Of a stretch of 64,000 nucleotides of DNA, positions 36,092 to 45,013 are shown in pieces. Every line of letters starts with the position of its first letter. Within the stretch, counting starts at the first letter, position 1. A model generated the notes under the pieces. That model saw only the letters and a list, made by a program, of their open reading frames with translations. It was not told the DNA's origin and searched no databases. The DNA comes from Anaerolineaceae bacterium (GTDB lineage Bacteria > Chloroflexota > Anaerolineae > Anaerolineales > Anaerolineaceae): contig JAURZL010000001.1 in NCBI GenBank assembly GCA_030653365.1, positions 184,902 through 248,901 on the forward strand, given 5' to 3'. The position numbers were made by a program, and so were the translations under genes.

Positions 36092-36574
36092 TTACAACTT
36101 CTTAACCAATACTTCCAACTGATCCGTGCAGATTCCCCAGCCTTCGAAGAAACCCATTTTTTCATGCTCTTCCCGGTCTGCTTCTGTCCAATGTCTGGCT
36201 CTGGCGGTGTATCTGGTTTTCCCATCAACATTTTCAAATGTAAGAATTACCGTCATAAATGGTTTTTCTGCCGGCACCCAGGCTTCCGTATAAGCATCGG
36301 TAAATACCAGCTTCTCGTTCTCAATCACTTCCAGGTAGACTCCACTACTTGGAAATTCATTCCCTTCAGGGTCACGCATAGTAATGATGCTGGAACCTCC
36401 AGGACGAACATCGGTTTCAACAGAAGGAGTTGTCCAGGGGAGGGGAGCAAACCATAGTTTGAGAAGTTCTGGTTCGGTCCAGGCACGGAAAACTTTATCT
36501 GGGGATGCATCAATCATGCGGATCAGCACAAGCTCACGTTCAGAACTTGAATTTTGTTGGTTGGATTTCGTCAT
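36092..36574 (-). CDS. SRPBCC (AHSA1/START-like) protein
   Basis: The 160-residue protein has the AHSA1 pattern: LIRMIDASPDKVFRAWTEPE, then LLKLWFAPLPWTTPSVETDV and GVYLEVIENEKLVFTDAY, with a C-terminal helix GWGICTDQLEVLVKK. The fold makes a hydrophobic cavity for a small ligand; many bacterial members have no known ligand. It is part of a minus-strand group with NTF2-like and TfoX-like genes. Confidence 0.82.
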   Translation of the reverse strand: MTKSNQQNSSSERELVLIRMIDASPDKVFRAWTEPELLKLWFAPLPWTTPSVETDVRPGGSSIITMRDPEGNEFPSSGVYLEVIENEKLVFTDAYTEAWVPAEKPFMTVILTFENVDGKTRYTARARHWTEADREEHEKMGFFEGWGICTDQLEVLVKKL

Positions 36575-36649
36575 AAATATTTCCTTTATCCTTCATTTCA
36601 TTCAATAATATTAACAGTACTCATCATTTTTAAATCTATTTGAAAATTA

Positions 36650-37033
36650 TTATCCTTTAACATAAGACAGCTTCTCAGTGATGAGTCCATTTGTTACTTT
36701 GAAAATATCGACCCCCCGGACATGTCCTTTGTTACCATCTACATCAATCCAGGAGTATCTCCAACGCATAATGCAATGCATTCCTAAACCGAAAATATCT
36801 TCAATTTCGATCTGTGCATTCGGTGAATTATGGAAGAACTCTTGCCAAAACTGAGTAACCTCTTCCTTGCCTGTATAAATTGTTCCGTCGGGGAACGGAG
36901 TTGTGTTTTCAAAGACACAATCATCACTCATTAATTGCATCATTTCAATGACATTATGTTGATTGAAAGCATTATTAAATTTCAGCACAATACGGGTTGT
37001 TGATTCTAATCGGGATAACCGGGTTGGTGTCAT
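36650..37033 (-). CDS. NTF2/SnoaL-like protein
   Basis: The 127-residue protein has the NTF2-like cone fold: FNNAFNQHNVIEMMQLMSDD followed by TIYTGKEEVTQFWQEFF and an MRWRYSWID strand. Stand-alone members are isomerases, hydrolases or binding proteins with no assignable substrate. The start overlaps the stop of the upstream TfoX-like gene by 4 bases. Confidence 0.78.
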   Translation of the reverse strand: MTPTRLSRLESTTRIVLKFNNAFNQHNVIEMMQLMSDDCVFENTTPFPDGTIYTGKEEVTQFWQEFFHNSPNAQIEIEDIFGLGMHCIMRWRYSWIDVDGNKGHVRGVDIFKVTNGLITEKLSYVKG

Positions 37034-37368
37034 TTCACCTGTACCTCCAATAAGTAACGGATCGATTCTTCAAACACTGCTTTGTAATGGATGTAGTCCT
37101 CAGTGTTATTTAGATTTATATGGACCCATTCCCGCATTTTCGGTTTCCCCATTGGTTGAAATGGCACAATATTGTTGTCAGTTTCCAGGAGCTTGGTTAC
37201 AGATTGTTCCGGAAGTTTGACGCCAACACCTTGTTCAAAAAGACAGATAGCCAACTTTTTTCCAACGTAATAGGCTGGAAAACCAAACATCTTGCCGGGT
37301 CGTACATGAGGATAATCCAAGAGGAGTTTATCGAGAAAGACTTTGTGTTCAGAATTGTAATTAATCAT
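37030..37368 (-). CDS. TfoX N-terminal domain protein
   Basis: The 112-residue protein matches the TfoX/Sxy N-terminal domain: VRPGKMFGFPAYYVGKKLA, a VGVKLPEQSV strand and a FQPMGKPKMREWVHIN ending. Full-length TfoX regulates competence, but stand-alone N-terminal domains are common and not known to do so. The ATG at 37368 is chosen over a TTG 36 bases upstream because it starts at the usual place. It is coupled to the NTF2-like gene. Confidence 0.75.
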   Translation of the reverse strand: MINYNSEHKVFLDKLLLDYPHVRPGKMFGFPAYYVGKKLAICLFEQGVGVKLPEQSVTKLLETDNNIVPFQPMGKPKMREWVHINLNNTEDYIHYKAVFEESIRYLLEVQVK

Positions 37369-37787
37369 ATTTGACTCTCGTTTTATTCGGTTTCGCAAAG
37401 ACAATAGCGTTTCAAATTTTAGAAACTGTTACCAGATTGATAGGGTGTGATTAATTTGGTGTTATGGGTTGTTGTGGTAAGGTAAGTTTCCAGTCCATCA
37501 TGGTTTTATTTTATAATTTTCTACCACACATACAACACTAACCCTTTACACATCTTCCTTTTGGCCTTTCTCGTTCGCAAGCATTACCCCAAAATCGGGT
37601 AGATTCATGATCAAATTTTGTTATAAGAGTTGAAATTGATATGTTTTATTCAAATAAAGAGGGTTATTTGCTTTAGCATTGGACAGAAAAAAATATATTT
37701 TTTATCATTGATCTATAATGGAAAAACCTTACTCCGTTTACCCAAATGGAGTTTATGGAATGAATATTAATATTTACAAAAGTAATT
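37369..37787. other. divergent intergenic region before the LuxR-type regulator
   Basis: About 420 AT-rich bases with no convincing gene or RNA. It separates the minus-strand TfoX group from the plus-strand regulator and presumably holds promoters for both. No strong ribosome-binding site is visible just before the regulator start at 37788, so that start has some uncertainty. Confidence 0.5.
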
Positions 37788-40241
37788 ATGATGCAATCGA
37801 ATTTGCCACTCCAATTAACGAGTTTTATCGGACGAGAAAAAGAAATTGCCGATCTTAAACTCCTTTTACTTAATGCGCATATTATTACGCTTACTGGTCC
37901 CGGAGGTAGTGGAAAAACACGACTTTCCATTCAGATTGCCAATGAAGTTCGCGAACTGTATAAGGATGGTGTCTGGATGGTTGATCTGGCACCGGTCAAT
38001 GATCCAGAGCTGATTCCACAGGTCATATTGCTATCCTTTGGTTTACGTCCGACGACCGATCAACCATTATTGGAGATTTTATTGAACTTTGTACGTTCAA
38101 AAAAAATACTTTTAATCCTCGATAATTGCGAACACCTGCTGGAATCATGTGCGCAGCTTTGTCAAGAACTATTATGTCAGGTACCAGAACTTTGTATTTT
38201 AGCGACCAGTCGGGAATCACTTGCAATAACAGGTGAATTAATATATCCAATCTCTGGGTTGACTTTACCGAATATGAACATAGAAATAGAAAAAGACACA
38301 CGCTCTTTGATCCATTATGATGCTATTCAATTGTTTGTTGAAAGGGCTCAGGCGATAATCCCTGATTTTAATCTCAATGCTGAAAATGGAAAAATTATCA
38401 CTGAAATTTGTACGCGATTGGATGGTCTTCCATTGGCGCTTGAGTTAGCAAGCGCGAGGATCAATGTATTTACGATTCAAGAAATTGAAACGCGGCTAAA
38501 TGATCGGTTTTCTTTACTTATCTCAACTCACCGCAGAGGTCTTAAGTCTCGTCATTCTACTTTAAGAACAACTATCGATTGGAGTTATACATTACTTTCT
38601 TTTAATGAACAAACTTTGTTGAATCGTCTTGCAGTATTTTCAGGTGGTTGGACTTTTGATGTGTGCGAACAGGTATGCCTTGGAAATGGAATCAAAAAAG
38701 AAAATATTCTTGAATTACTCACTTCATTGGTGGATAAATCATTCATCATCGTGGAGACCAGTGGACGCACGATAGCACGCTACCGGTACCTTGAAACCAT
38801 CCGTGAATATGCAATTGAAAAATTAGTTGAGGGTGGCGAATCAGCACTACTGTGTGATCGTCATTTGGACATTTTTCTCGCTCGTGCTGAAGAAGCAGCC
38901 CCTAAATTAGGTGAATCATACCAACAACTTTGGTTGAATTGGTTGGAGGGGGAGCGCGATAATCTTCGTGGTGCCTTGTCCTGGTCGTTGCAGAATGGAC
39001 CGGGTAGTCAACACATTGAAAAAGGATTGCGTATTGCCAATGCCCTTGTTCGATTTTGGGAGATTCGTGGTTCTGTGCAAGAAGCGATGACATGGTTCGA
39101 ACGTTTGCTTGCTCAGACAGATGAACGAATTTCTTCGGTTGTTCGTGTGAATACCCTTGTCTTTGCATCATTTTTAGCAATGTTCCTTGGAAAACAGCAG
39201 GAGGCTTTTGACTATGGAGAAAAAGCTGTTAAGTTAGCGGAGGAGATAATCCCTGAAAACAAACCAGTCCTTACATTCGCCCTGGCAGGTTTCGCATCTG
39301 GAGCGAAAGCAGTAGGAGACCACTTAACTTCATTTAAGGTTGGGGAAAGAGTTGTAAAAATGTTGCGTGAGACAACTGAAAATTCATTTTATTTAGGCAT
39401 GGGATTACTGGGACAGGGAGAAATTGCGATTCAGTTGGGTTATTATGATATAGCACGGGAAAGGCTTGATGAATGTCTAGATCTGGCCTTACGTGATGGC
39501 GATGCTTTCCGTATTGCGCACACCCTCAATTTCCTTGGAGATCTGTCACGATGTGAACAGAGCTATCCAGAAGCGCAAAATTCATATGAAAAAAGCGCAG
39601 TACTACTGCGTGAACTTGGAGCGCAACATGATTTGGCATCCATATTATTTAATCTGGGATTTACTTATTTGAATCAAGATGAAATTAAAAAGTCCCAAAC
39701 CTTATTTAAGGAAAGTATGACAATCCATCTTTCTCAGCAAAACAAGCCTGGCATGATCGAGTGCTTAATTGGTTTTGCAGCATGTGCGGTTAAGTCAGGA
39801 CTATTTAGATCTGGAATTCGTTTGTTTGCTGCTTCCATGGCAATCAGTGGTCAAAAAGATATCTCCAGATGGCTGACGACGCAAAAAGAAGTAGAAAAAT
39901 ATTTTGGAATTGCACAATCCAAGCTCTTAAAAAAAGAGCTCCAAGACGAACAATTGGCTGGACGCATAATGTCACTGGAGCAAGCGATAGCCTATGCGAT
40001 GAATCTCCAACTTAAACCGCGATTTGAAGAGCCTGACAAGGAAGAGGTAGAAAGCCTGACAACACGCGAATTTGAAATTGCATCATTAATTGGTATGGGA
40101 AAGTCTAATCTCGAAATTGCTGCTGAATTAATTCTAAGCAAGCGCACGATCGAAACTCATGTCAGTCATATTCTTGCTAAGTTGGGATTTTCCAACCGTG
40201 CCCAAATCATGCGGTGGGCAATTGATCATCAATTGAAATAA
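37788..40241 (+). CDS. LuxR-family STAND regulator (NB-ARC-like ATPase, TPR, LuxR HTH)
   Basis: The 817-residue protein starts LPLQLTSFIGREKEIADLK, with Walker A GPGGSGKTRL (residues 37-46), Walker B LLILDNCEHLLE and the ATSRESL motif. A TPR-like helical region (about 370-690) follows. A C-terminal LuxR helix-turn-helix (LTTREFEIASLIGMGKSNLE, then TIETHVSHILAKLG) covers about 750-812. It is a ligand-gated transcription activator of the AfsR/MalT broad class; the ligand is unknown. The plus-strand gene run from 40576 onward is a plausible target. Confidence 0.88.
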   Translation: MMQSNLPLQLTSFIGREKEIADLKLLLLNAHIITLTGPGGSGKTRLSIQIANEVRELYKDGVWMVDLAPVNDPELIPQVILLSFGLRPTTDQPLLEILLNFVRSKKILLILDNCEHLLESCAQLCQELLCQVPELCILATSRESLAITGELIYPISGLTLPNMNIEIEKDTRSLIHYDAIQLFVERAQAIIPDFNLNAENGKIITEICTRLDGLPLALELASARINVFTIQEIETRLNDRFSLLISTHRRGLKSRHSTLRTTIDWSYTLLSFNEQTLLNRLAVFSGGWTFDVCEQVCLGNGIKKENILELLTSLVDKSFIIVETSGRTIARYRYLETIREYAIEKLVEGGESALLCDRHLDIFLARAEEAAPKLGESYQQLWLNWLEGERDNLRGALSWSLQNGPGSQHIEKGLRIANALVRFWEIRGSVQEAMTWFERLLAQTDERISSVVRVNTLVFASFLAMFLGKQQEAFDYGEKAVKLAEEIIPENKPVLTFALAGFASGAKAVGDHLTSFKVGERVVKMLRETTENSFYLGMGLLGQGEIAIQLGYYDIARERLDECLDLALRDGDAFRIAHTLNFLGDLSRCEQSYPEAQNSYEKSAVLLRELGAQHDLASILFNLGFTYLNQDEIKKSQTLFKESMTIHLSQQNKPGMIECLIGFAACAVKSGLFRSGIRLFAASMAISGQKDISRWLTTQKEVEKYFGIAQSKLLKKELQDEQLAGRIMSLEQAIAYAMNLQLKPRFEEPDKEEVESLTTREFEIASLIGMGKSNLEIAAELILSKRTIETHVSHILAKLGFSNRAQIMRWAIDHQLK

Positions 40242-40575
40242 GTCACATTTAACTTATAACCCAATGATGATTAAGTTGTCCTCATACCTTGAGTTTTGAA
40301 AATCCCTGATTTATATTCAAAATTCAAATCAGAAGAATTAGCTTTATTAAATATATTTTGTCCTTTCAATAATTAGCAGTCAGGGTGTTTTTGACAGGCG
40401 TGCACCTGCCAAAAACACCCGCTTACCCCGATTTTTTGACATGATACCAAAAATTCAATAGAACTTTAAGATACGTGTGAAACTACGTGTTTATACTGAC
40501 GACAAATACCATCTATTTTGTCAAAATAACTCTATCAGTCAATCAAATTTTTGGAAAGACAAAAGGAGTATAAAA
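40242..40575. other. intergenic region with an inverted repeat
   Basis: About 330 bases between the LuxR-type regulator and the SRPBCC gene. Apart from the inverted repeat at 40383-40420, nothing is recognised. The open frame that extends the SRPBCC gene upstream to 40477 is not used, because AAAGGAG stands before the ATG at 40576. Confidence 0.5.
40383..40420. repeat. 38-base inverted repeat, possible terminator
   Basis: The arms GGGTGTTTTTG and CAAAAACACCC are perfect, extended by a CAGG/CCTG inner stem. A T-run (ATTTTTTG) follows 10 bases later. It lies 142 bases after the regulator stop, so it could end that transcript or act as a regulator operator. Confidence 0.55.
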
Positions 40576-41031
40576 ATGGTTAAACACGAATTATACATCG
40601 TTATCCAACGTCCAGTTGCGGAAGTCTTTGCTTTCGTTAGCGATCTTTCAAATGGACCTCAATGGCAAACAGGGCTTTTAGAATCACGTAACCAAACCCA
40701 GGGATCGTTAGGTATTGGTTCAAAATTTGCTTCAGTACGTAAGTTCCTTGGGCGGAAGGTAGAAGGTCTTGTAGAAATTACTGAATACGAGCCAAATAGC
40801 AAATTTGTCATCAAAAGTGCTTCCGGTACTGCGCCTTTTGAAGAAACATATCTCTTTGAGCCTACATCGAATGGTACTAAGCTTTCCACTGTTTTCGAAT
40901 TACATACTTCTGGTCTGATGGGTTTGGCGGAACCAATGATTGTTGGTAGTCTAAAGCGTGAAATGGATGCCGATTTTGGCGATTTGAAAGATCTTCTCGA
41001 AACCCGGATACCAGAAAACACAGCATCATAA
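40576..41031 (+). CDS. SRPBCC (polyketide cyclase/dehydrase-like) protein
   Basis: The 151-residue protein begins MVKHELYIVIQRPVAEVFAF, then FVSDLSNGPQWQTGLLESR, and ends with an alpha-helix LKREMDADFGDLKDLLE. This is the coenzyme Q-binding/polyketide-cyclase START-like layout with a ligand cavity. It leads a compact plus-strand run with an ester-cyclase-like and a DDN-like gene. The ligand is unknown. Confidence 0.8.
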   Translation: MVKHELYIVIQRPVAEVFAFVSDLSNGPQWQTGLLESRNQTQGSLGIGSKFASVRKFLGRKVEGLVEITEYEPNSKFVIKSASGTAPFEETYLFEPTSNGTKLSTVFELHTSGLMGLAEPMIVGSLKREMDADFGDLKDLLETRIPENTAS

Positions 41032-41042
41032 AAAGAAAGATC

Positions 41043-41459
41043 ATGTCAGCCACTCATTTTCACACCACCATTCAACGAATTTTAAGAGAGGCTTTTGACA
41101 ATGGTAATCTGGCTGTTGTGGATAAGGTTTTAACTTCTGACCATATTGTCCACAACAGCACATCCGGGTTAATAAATGATGTAGAAGGGATTAAGCGATT
41201 AATATCAACTTTGCGATCCGCATTCCCTGATCTTCAAACGGTGATGGAAGATGAAATCCATGAAGGTGAAAAGTTTGCGACACACTGGACATTGTGCGGA
41301 ACACATAATGGATTATTGATGGGCATTACCCCCACAGGTAAGTCTATGAAGATCCAGGGCATCTTTTTTGCCAGGCTTGCGGATGGAATGATTGCGGAGT
41401 ATTGGATGTTAATTGATCTATATGGGATGTTACAGCAACTGGGGATCATCCCACGATAA
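41043..41459 (+). CDS. SnoaL-like ester cyclase family protein
   Basis: The 138-residue protein has the SnoaL pattern REAFDNGNLAVVDKVLTSDH, IVHNSTSGLINDVEGIKRLI, LRSAFPDLQTVMEDEIHEGE and TPTGKSMKIQGIFFARLADG. Members are polyketide ester cyclases, but stand-alone proteins like this usually lack an identified substrate. It starts 11 bases after the SRPBCC gene, so they share a transcript. Confidence 0.82.
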   Translation: MSATHFHTTIQRILREAFDNGNLAVVDKVLTSDHIVHNSTSGLINDVEGIKRLISTLRSAFPDLQTVMEDEIHEGEKFATHWTLCGTHNGLLMGITPTGKSMKIQGIFFARLADGMIAEYWMLIDLYGMLQQLGIIPR

Positions 41460-41501
41460 ATAAAGTGTTTAGATGTTAGTGAAAAATTAAGGAGAAATAA
41501 A

Positions 41502-41948
41502 ATGACGACCAGACCTTCAAGAAATTTAAATCGATTTTTTAGTTTCGGAAATAAAGTTCATAATAGTCTTTACCGGATGAGTTCTGGAAAATTTGCTAAT
41601 AAAGCTGCGAATTTACCAATTTTGCTCATCACAACAATTGGTAGACAATCTGGTAAGCTATACACAAATCCGGTTGTATACCTGAAAGAGGGGGAGGATT
41701 ATCTCGTTTCAGCTTCTGCTGGGGGGATGGATTGGCATCCTGATTGGTATCTCAATTTGGTGAAAAGACCAAATGCAAAAATTGAAATTGGGGAATCGAT
41801 TTTTGAGGTTAAGGCAACTGTTGTTGAAGGTGACGAACGAAATAAACTGTATGGAAAATTCATAGCAGCAAGCAGTAATTTCATAAAATATGAAAAAAAC
41901 ACAAGTCGTGTCATACCTGTAATCCGCCTGGTTCGGAAAGGTAAATAG
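41502..41948 (+). CDS. DDN-like deazaflavin (F420)-dependent nitroreductase family protein
   Basis: The 148-residue split-barrel protein has the DDN signature PILLITTIGRQSGKLYTNPV, then YLVSASAGGMDWHPDWYLNL and a basic C-terminus. The family binds coenzyme F420 and reduces quinones or nitro compounds. An AAGGAG site precedes the ATG. Presence of this family suggests the host makes or uses F420, which fits Chloroflexota. Confidence 0.85.
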   Translation: MTTRPSRNLNRFFSFGNKVHNSLYRMSSGKFANKAANLPILLITTIGRQSGKLYTNPVVYLKEGEDYLVSASAGGMDWHPDWYLNLVKRPNAKIEIGESIFEVKATVVEGDERNKLYGKFIAASSNFIKYEKNTSRVIPVIRLVRKGK

Positions 41949-42116
41949 CACTGATCTGGAGTCTCTTTCACCAAATCTCTATTGTTGTGCATAGAAATTA
42001 TTACTTCTTTGTCATTAAAAAGCAATAAAGATCGATTCGGAGAAATTTGTGATTTGTGGGCTGTCTTAATGCAAGTTCTATTGATCAAAGCAAGAATTAA
42101 TTAAGGAGATATTGAT

Positions 42117-43013
42117 ATGAAAAAAACAATCAAATGGATTGGTATTTTCGTGGGTGGTCTGATTGGGTTTTTGGTATTGGTTGTTCTTAGTTTAGCTGTT
42201 GTGGGCGGAGCAAGAGCGAATAAGAAATATAATATTCCTATTGATGAGATTTCGATTCCTACTGATGTGGAGGCAATTAAGCGCGGCGAACACCTTGCTG
42301 TCATTTTCACCTGTACGAAATGTCATACTGCAAATCTAAGCGGTGAAGTTTCATTTGAAGTAGCTGGTATGGTAAGCATCCCAACACCCAATCTCACCGC
42401 TGGGACTGGAGGAGTTGGTAGTTTCTATACCGATTCAGACTGGGTTCGCGCCATCCGTCATGGCGTTGGACATGATGGAAGAGCGTTAATGATTATGGAG
42501 TCGAATACTTTTTACTTCTTAAGTGATGATGATCTGGGTGCGTTGATAGCCTACCTCAAGAGCATTCCGCCGGTGGACAACAATCTTTCGGAAAGGCGTA
42601 TCGAACTCTTGGGAAAGTTGATGATGGCGGTAGGGTTGTTTCCGTCCCCTGCAGTCGAAAAGATCGATCACACCAGTCCACCGCCACTCTCACCTGAACC
42701 TGGCGTGTCGGTTGCTTATGGGGAATATCTTTCTCGTACTTGCACAGAATGCCACGGTATAAACTTAAATGGCGCTCCGTTTGGACCTCCCGGACAGGAA
42801 ATCCCAACCCCGAACCTGACGCCGGGTGGTGGTTTGGCCAAATGGTCAGAAGACGGCTTCTTCACAAGCATGCGAACGGGTATGACGCCGAATCAGCGAC
42901 GATTAAGCGAAGAAATGCCGTGGAAAAATTTTAGCCAGATGACAGATGATGAATTGAAGGCCATATGGCTTTACCTGCAATCGTTGCCAGCACGGGACCA
43001 AGGGGGTTTATAA
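42117..43013 (+). CDS. membrane-anchored diheme cytochrome c
   Basis: The 298-residue protein has an N-terminal membrane anchor (about residues 7-31) and two cytochrome c domains, each with a CxxCH heme site: CTKCH at residues 66-70 and CTECH at 209-213. Methionine ligand candidates follow in each domain (MVSIPTPNLTAG; MPWKNFSQMTDDELKAIWLY). It would transfer electrons at the outer face of the membrane. It is monocistronic, with an AAGGAG site and a strong terminator behind. Confidence 0.88.
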   Translation: MKKTIKWIGIFVGGLIGFLVLVVLSLAVVGGARANKKYNIPIDEISIPTDVEAIKRGEHLAVIFTCTKCHTANLSGEVSFEVAGMVSIPTPNLTAGTGGVGSFYTDSDWVRAIRHGVGHDGRALMIMESNTFYFLSDDDLGALIAYLKSIPPVDNNLSERRIELLGKLMMAVGLFPSPAVEKIDHTSPPPLSPEPGVSVAYGEYLSRTCTECHGINLNGAPFGPPGQEIPTPNLTPGGGLAKWSEDGFFTSMRTGMTPNQRRLSEEMPWKNFSQMTDDELKAIWLYLQSLPARDQGGL

Positions 43014-43112
43014 GACTGTCAAAATTTATATATGGCTAATTCATAATTGCCTATATACCAAAACTAAAAAATACGACTTCCGTTTACTATAATAATTCTA
43101 TAAATTCTGTTG

Positions 43113-43150
43113 GGATGGGTTGTGGTTTGTTCACAACCCATCCTGTTTTA
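43113..43150. terminator. rho-independent terminator after the cytochrome c gene
   Basis: A perfect 12-bp stem (GGATGGGTTGTG / CACAACCCATCC) with a 7-base loop followed by TGTTTTAATTTTTT. It lies between convergent genes and could serve the cytochrome c transcript. Confidence 0.88.
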
Positions 43151-43188
43151 ATTTTTTGAACTTCTATGAATTTTGCAATATGAACTTT

Positions 43189-44100
43189 TTACAAATCAAA
43201 ATATCCCTGGGGATTTTCCTCTCCTGCAATGATTGCTTTGAAATCGGTAAGGTTTTCTGAAAAAGCTTCAGGATCAAAAGAATCAAAACTATTTTTCCGA
43301 GGGAGGATGATATTCAGACAATGCATCGCCATTCTAACCTGCATTCGGGTCTTGAATTCATTATCATCAGCATATCCAAAAATTTCCAAAAATTCTTGCC
43401 GCATTTCCGGAGGATAATACCACCACAATGTTGCACCAATATCGAGAGCTGGATCATCGATTGACATGGAATCCAGATCAATCAAGTACAGTTTGTCATC
43501 GGGTGTGATGATCCAATTGCTGTTACAAATATCATTATGAGATGCAACCAACCCATCGCCTCGAAATTTTTTTACATTTTCTCTCAGCTGGGCAATCCCT
43601 TCATCGACTAAATCTGAAGTACCAGGTACAAGAGATTTGAATTCTTCCCACCTGGTTTGTATCTTATCAAGAACCTGGAGGCCAATTGTGCTGAACTGAT
43701 CCGTTGACACCTCTGGAAGAGTCTGTTTTATCTGAGGATTGTGATGGACTTTTTTGATGGCAGTTGTAAAATCTTTAAGGTGAGTTTGGTAATCCCGACG
43801 GGTTGGTGTTCGCCCATCGATATATTTCTGGACCATTATGGAGGTACCATCCTCTAGAAATCCGTTTGAAAGGATGGTGGGTGTTAAACCAATGGATGCG
43901 ATTACCTGATATCTTGCGACATGAGAACCTAATTTCACGAAGAAAACATTTTTGCCTCTCCAGGCGAAGTAGGTTTCATTTCCATAACCTTCTGGATTTG
44001 TGAATTCCCAGGGGCTGCTGGAAAATTGGTTGTTTAGGAAGGACTCGACCGATTTTTGGTGAAGTTTTCTGTTGTTCATAAAATCAATATCCATTTTCAA
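43189..44100 (-). CDS. APH/choline-kinase-like phosphotransferase
   Basis: The 303-residue protein has the kinase-like catalytic loop SHNDICNSNW (Asp190, Asn195) and the metal-binding YLIDLDSMSIDDPALDIG (Asp208, Asp210). This pattern resembles the choline kinase branch of the APH superfamily more than drug-resistance enzymes. The substrate is unknown. It is divergent from the membrane protein/XRE operon. The gene is convergent with the cytochrome c gene. Confidence 0.8.
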   Translation of the reverse strand: MKMDIDFMNNRKLHQKSVESFLNNQFSSSPWEFTNPEGYGNETYFAWRGKNVFFVKLGSHVARYQVIASIGLTPTILSNGFLEDGTSIMVQKYIDGRTPTRRDYQTHLKDFTTAIKKVHHNPQIKQTLPEVSTDQFSTIGLQVLDKIQTRWEEFKSLVPGTSDLVDEGIAQLRENVKKFRGDGLVASHNDICNSNWIITPDDKLYLIDLDSMSIDDPALDIGATLWWYYPPEMRQEFLEIFGYADDNEFKTRMQVRMAMHCLNIILPRKNSFDSFDPEAFSENLTDFKAIIAGEENPQGYFDL

Positions 44101-44215
44101 GGTTATTATACTGATTCTTGGACTTGAAGACTTATGAATGATTTAGTTCCTGTAGTAATAATTAATACCTCGAATATTTTTTAGTAAATAATAATATACA
44201 ATAAGTAAAAAATAC

Positions 44216-44244
44216 TTGACATTATGTTTAATTAATGATACATT
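44216..44244 (+). promoter_or_regulatory. sigma70-type promoter of the membrane protein/XRE/dehydrogenase operon
   Basis: A perfect -35 box TTGACA (44216-44221) is separated by exactly 17 bases from TACATT (44239-44244), a 4/6 match to the -10 consensus. A 5-bp inverted repeat TAATG-ATA-CATTA (44233-44245) overlaps the -10 box. It could be the operator for the XRE repressor encoded in the operon. Confidence 0.65.
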
Positions 44245-44277
44245 ATGTCTATAAAATTAAACCTAAGGAGTAAAAAA

Positions 44278-44784
44278 ATGTCGTACCAGGAAAAAAGATC
44301 AATTGTTAGTATCATTACAGGGGCAATCATTTTAGCAGCTTATTGCATCTATGCATTCGGTAAATATCAGTCAGGATTGGTAGGTCCAGAAGATCTGAAA
44401 TTTTGGGCATCTACCATATTGATATTTATTGGAATTGGGATTGTGGCTTTTATTGTTATCCTGATTGTTTTTCATATTCTGCTTTCTATTTCAATTGCAG
44501 TTTCGAAAGCTGTAAAAGATGGCAATTATGATGACAAAGAAATAGAAAAAGCTATCCAGGTAGATATGATTGAAGATGAAATGGATAAAATGATTGAGTT
44601 AAAATCAATGCAATTTGGCTTCATCGTTGCTGGCATCGGTTTCATCGGGGGACTTGTTGCTTTGATTTTGAATTCTTCAGCGGTTGTGATGTTGAACATC
44701 TTTTTCATTTCTTTTAGTGTCGGATCCATTCTCGAAGGATTTGTGAAGATATTCTATTACAGAAGGGGAATAAACAATGCCTAA
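44278..44784 (+). CDS. multispan membrane protein paired with an XRE regulator
   Basis: The 168-residue protein has four hydrophobic segments, in two pairs, around a charged middle ([20 protein letters not shown], then [17 protein letters not shown]). The same arrangement beside a small XRE gene is common in Firmicutes and related genomes, without known function. The ATG at 44278 is chosen because AAGGAG stands 8 bases before it. Its end overlaps the XRE gene by 8 bases. Confidence 0.75.
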   Translation: MSYQEKRSIVSIITGAIILAAYCIYAFGKYQSGLVGPEDLKFWASTILIFIGIGIVAFIVILIVFHILLSISIAVSKAVKDGNYDDKEIEKAIQVDMIEDEMDKMIELKSMQFGFIVAGIGFIGGLVALILNSSAVVMLNIFFISFSVGSILEGFVKIFYYRRGINNA

Positions 44785-45013
44785 GAAGTATGTAATTTCA
44801 AACAATATTCGTACACTTCGATTCTTTACCAATGAGATGACCCAACAGGATTTGGCTGAAAAAGCTGGTGTATCAAGACAGACGATCCTCGCAGTCGAGG
44901 CGGGAAAATACTCACCATCTCTGGAATTGGCATTCCGGATTGCAGATGTATTTGAGGTAGCCATCGGTGAGGTATTCTCTTGTGAAGTAAAAGTTGAACA
45001 AGGAAAAAAATAA
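44777..45013 (+). CDS. small XRE-family transcription regulator
   Basis: The 78-residue protein is a single Cro/CI helix-turn-helix: [40 protein letters not shown] and [20 protein letters not shown]. Proteins of this size bind DNA as dimers, usually as local repressors. It is coupled on both sides: it overlaps the membrane gene upstream and shares one base (TAATG) with the dehydrogenase downstream. Autoregulation through the inverted repeat at 44233 is plausible. Confidence 0.88.
   Translation: MPKKYVISNNIRTLRFFTNEMTQQDLAEKAGVSRQTILAVEAGKYSPSLELAFRIADVFEVAIGEVFSCEVKVEQGKK

Noticed and set aside
36077..36457. 126-codon plus-strand frame
   Set aside because: Fully antisense to the SRPBCC gene, which has clear family motifs.
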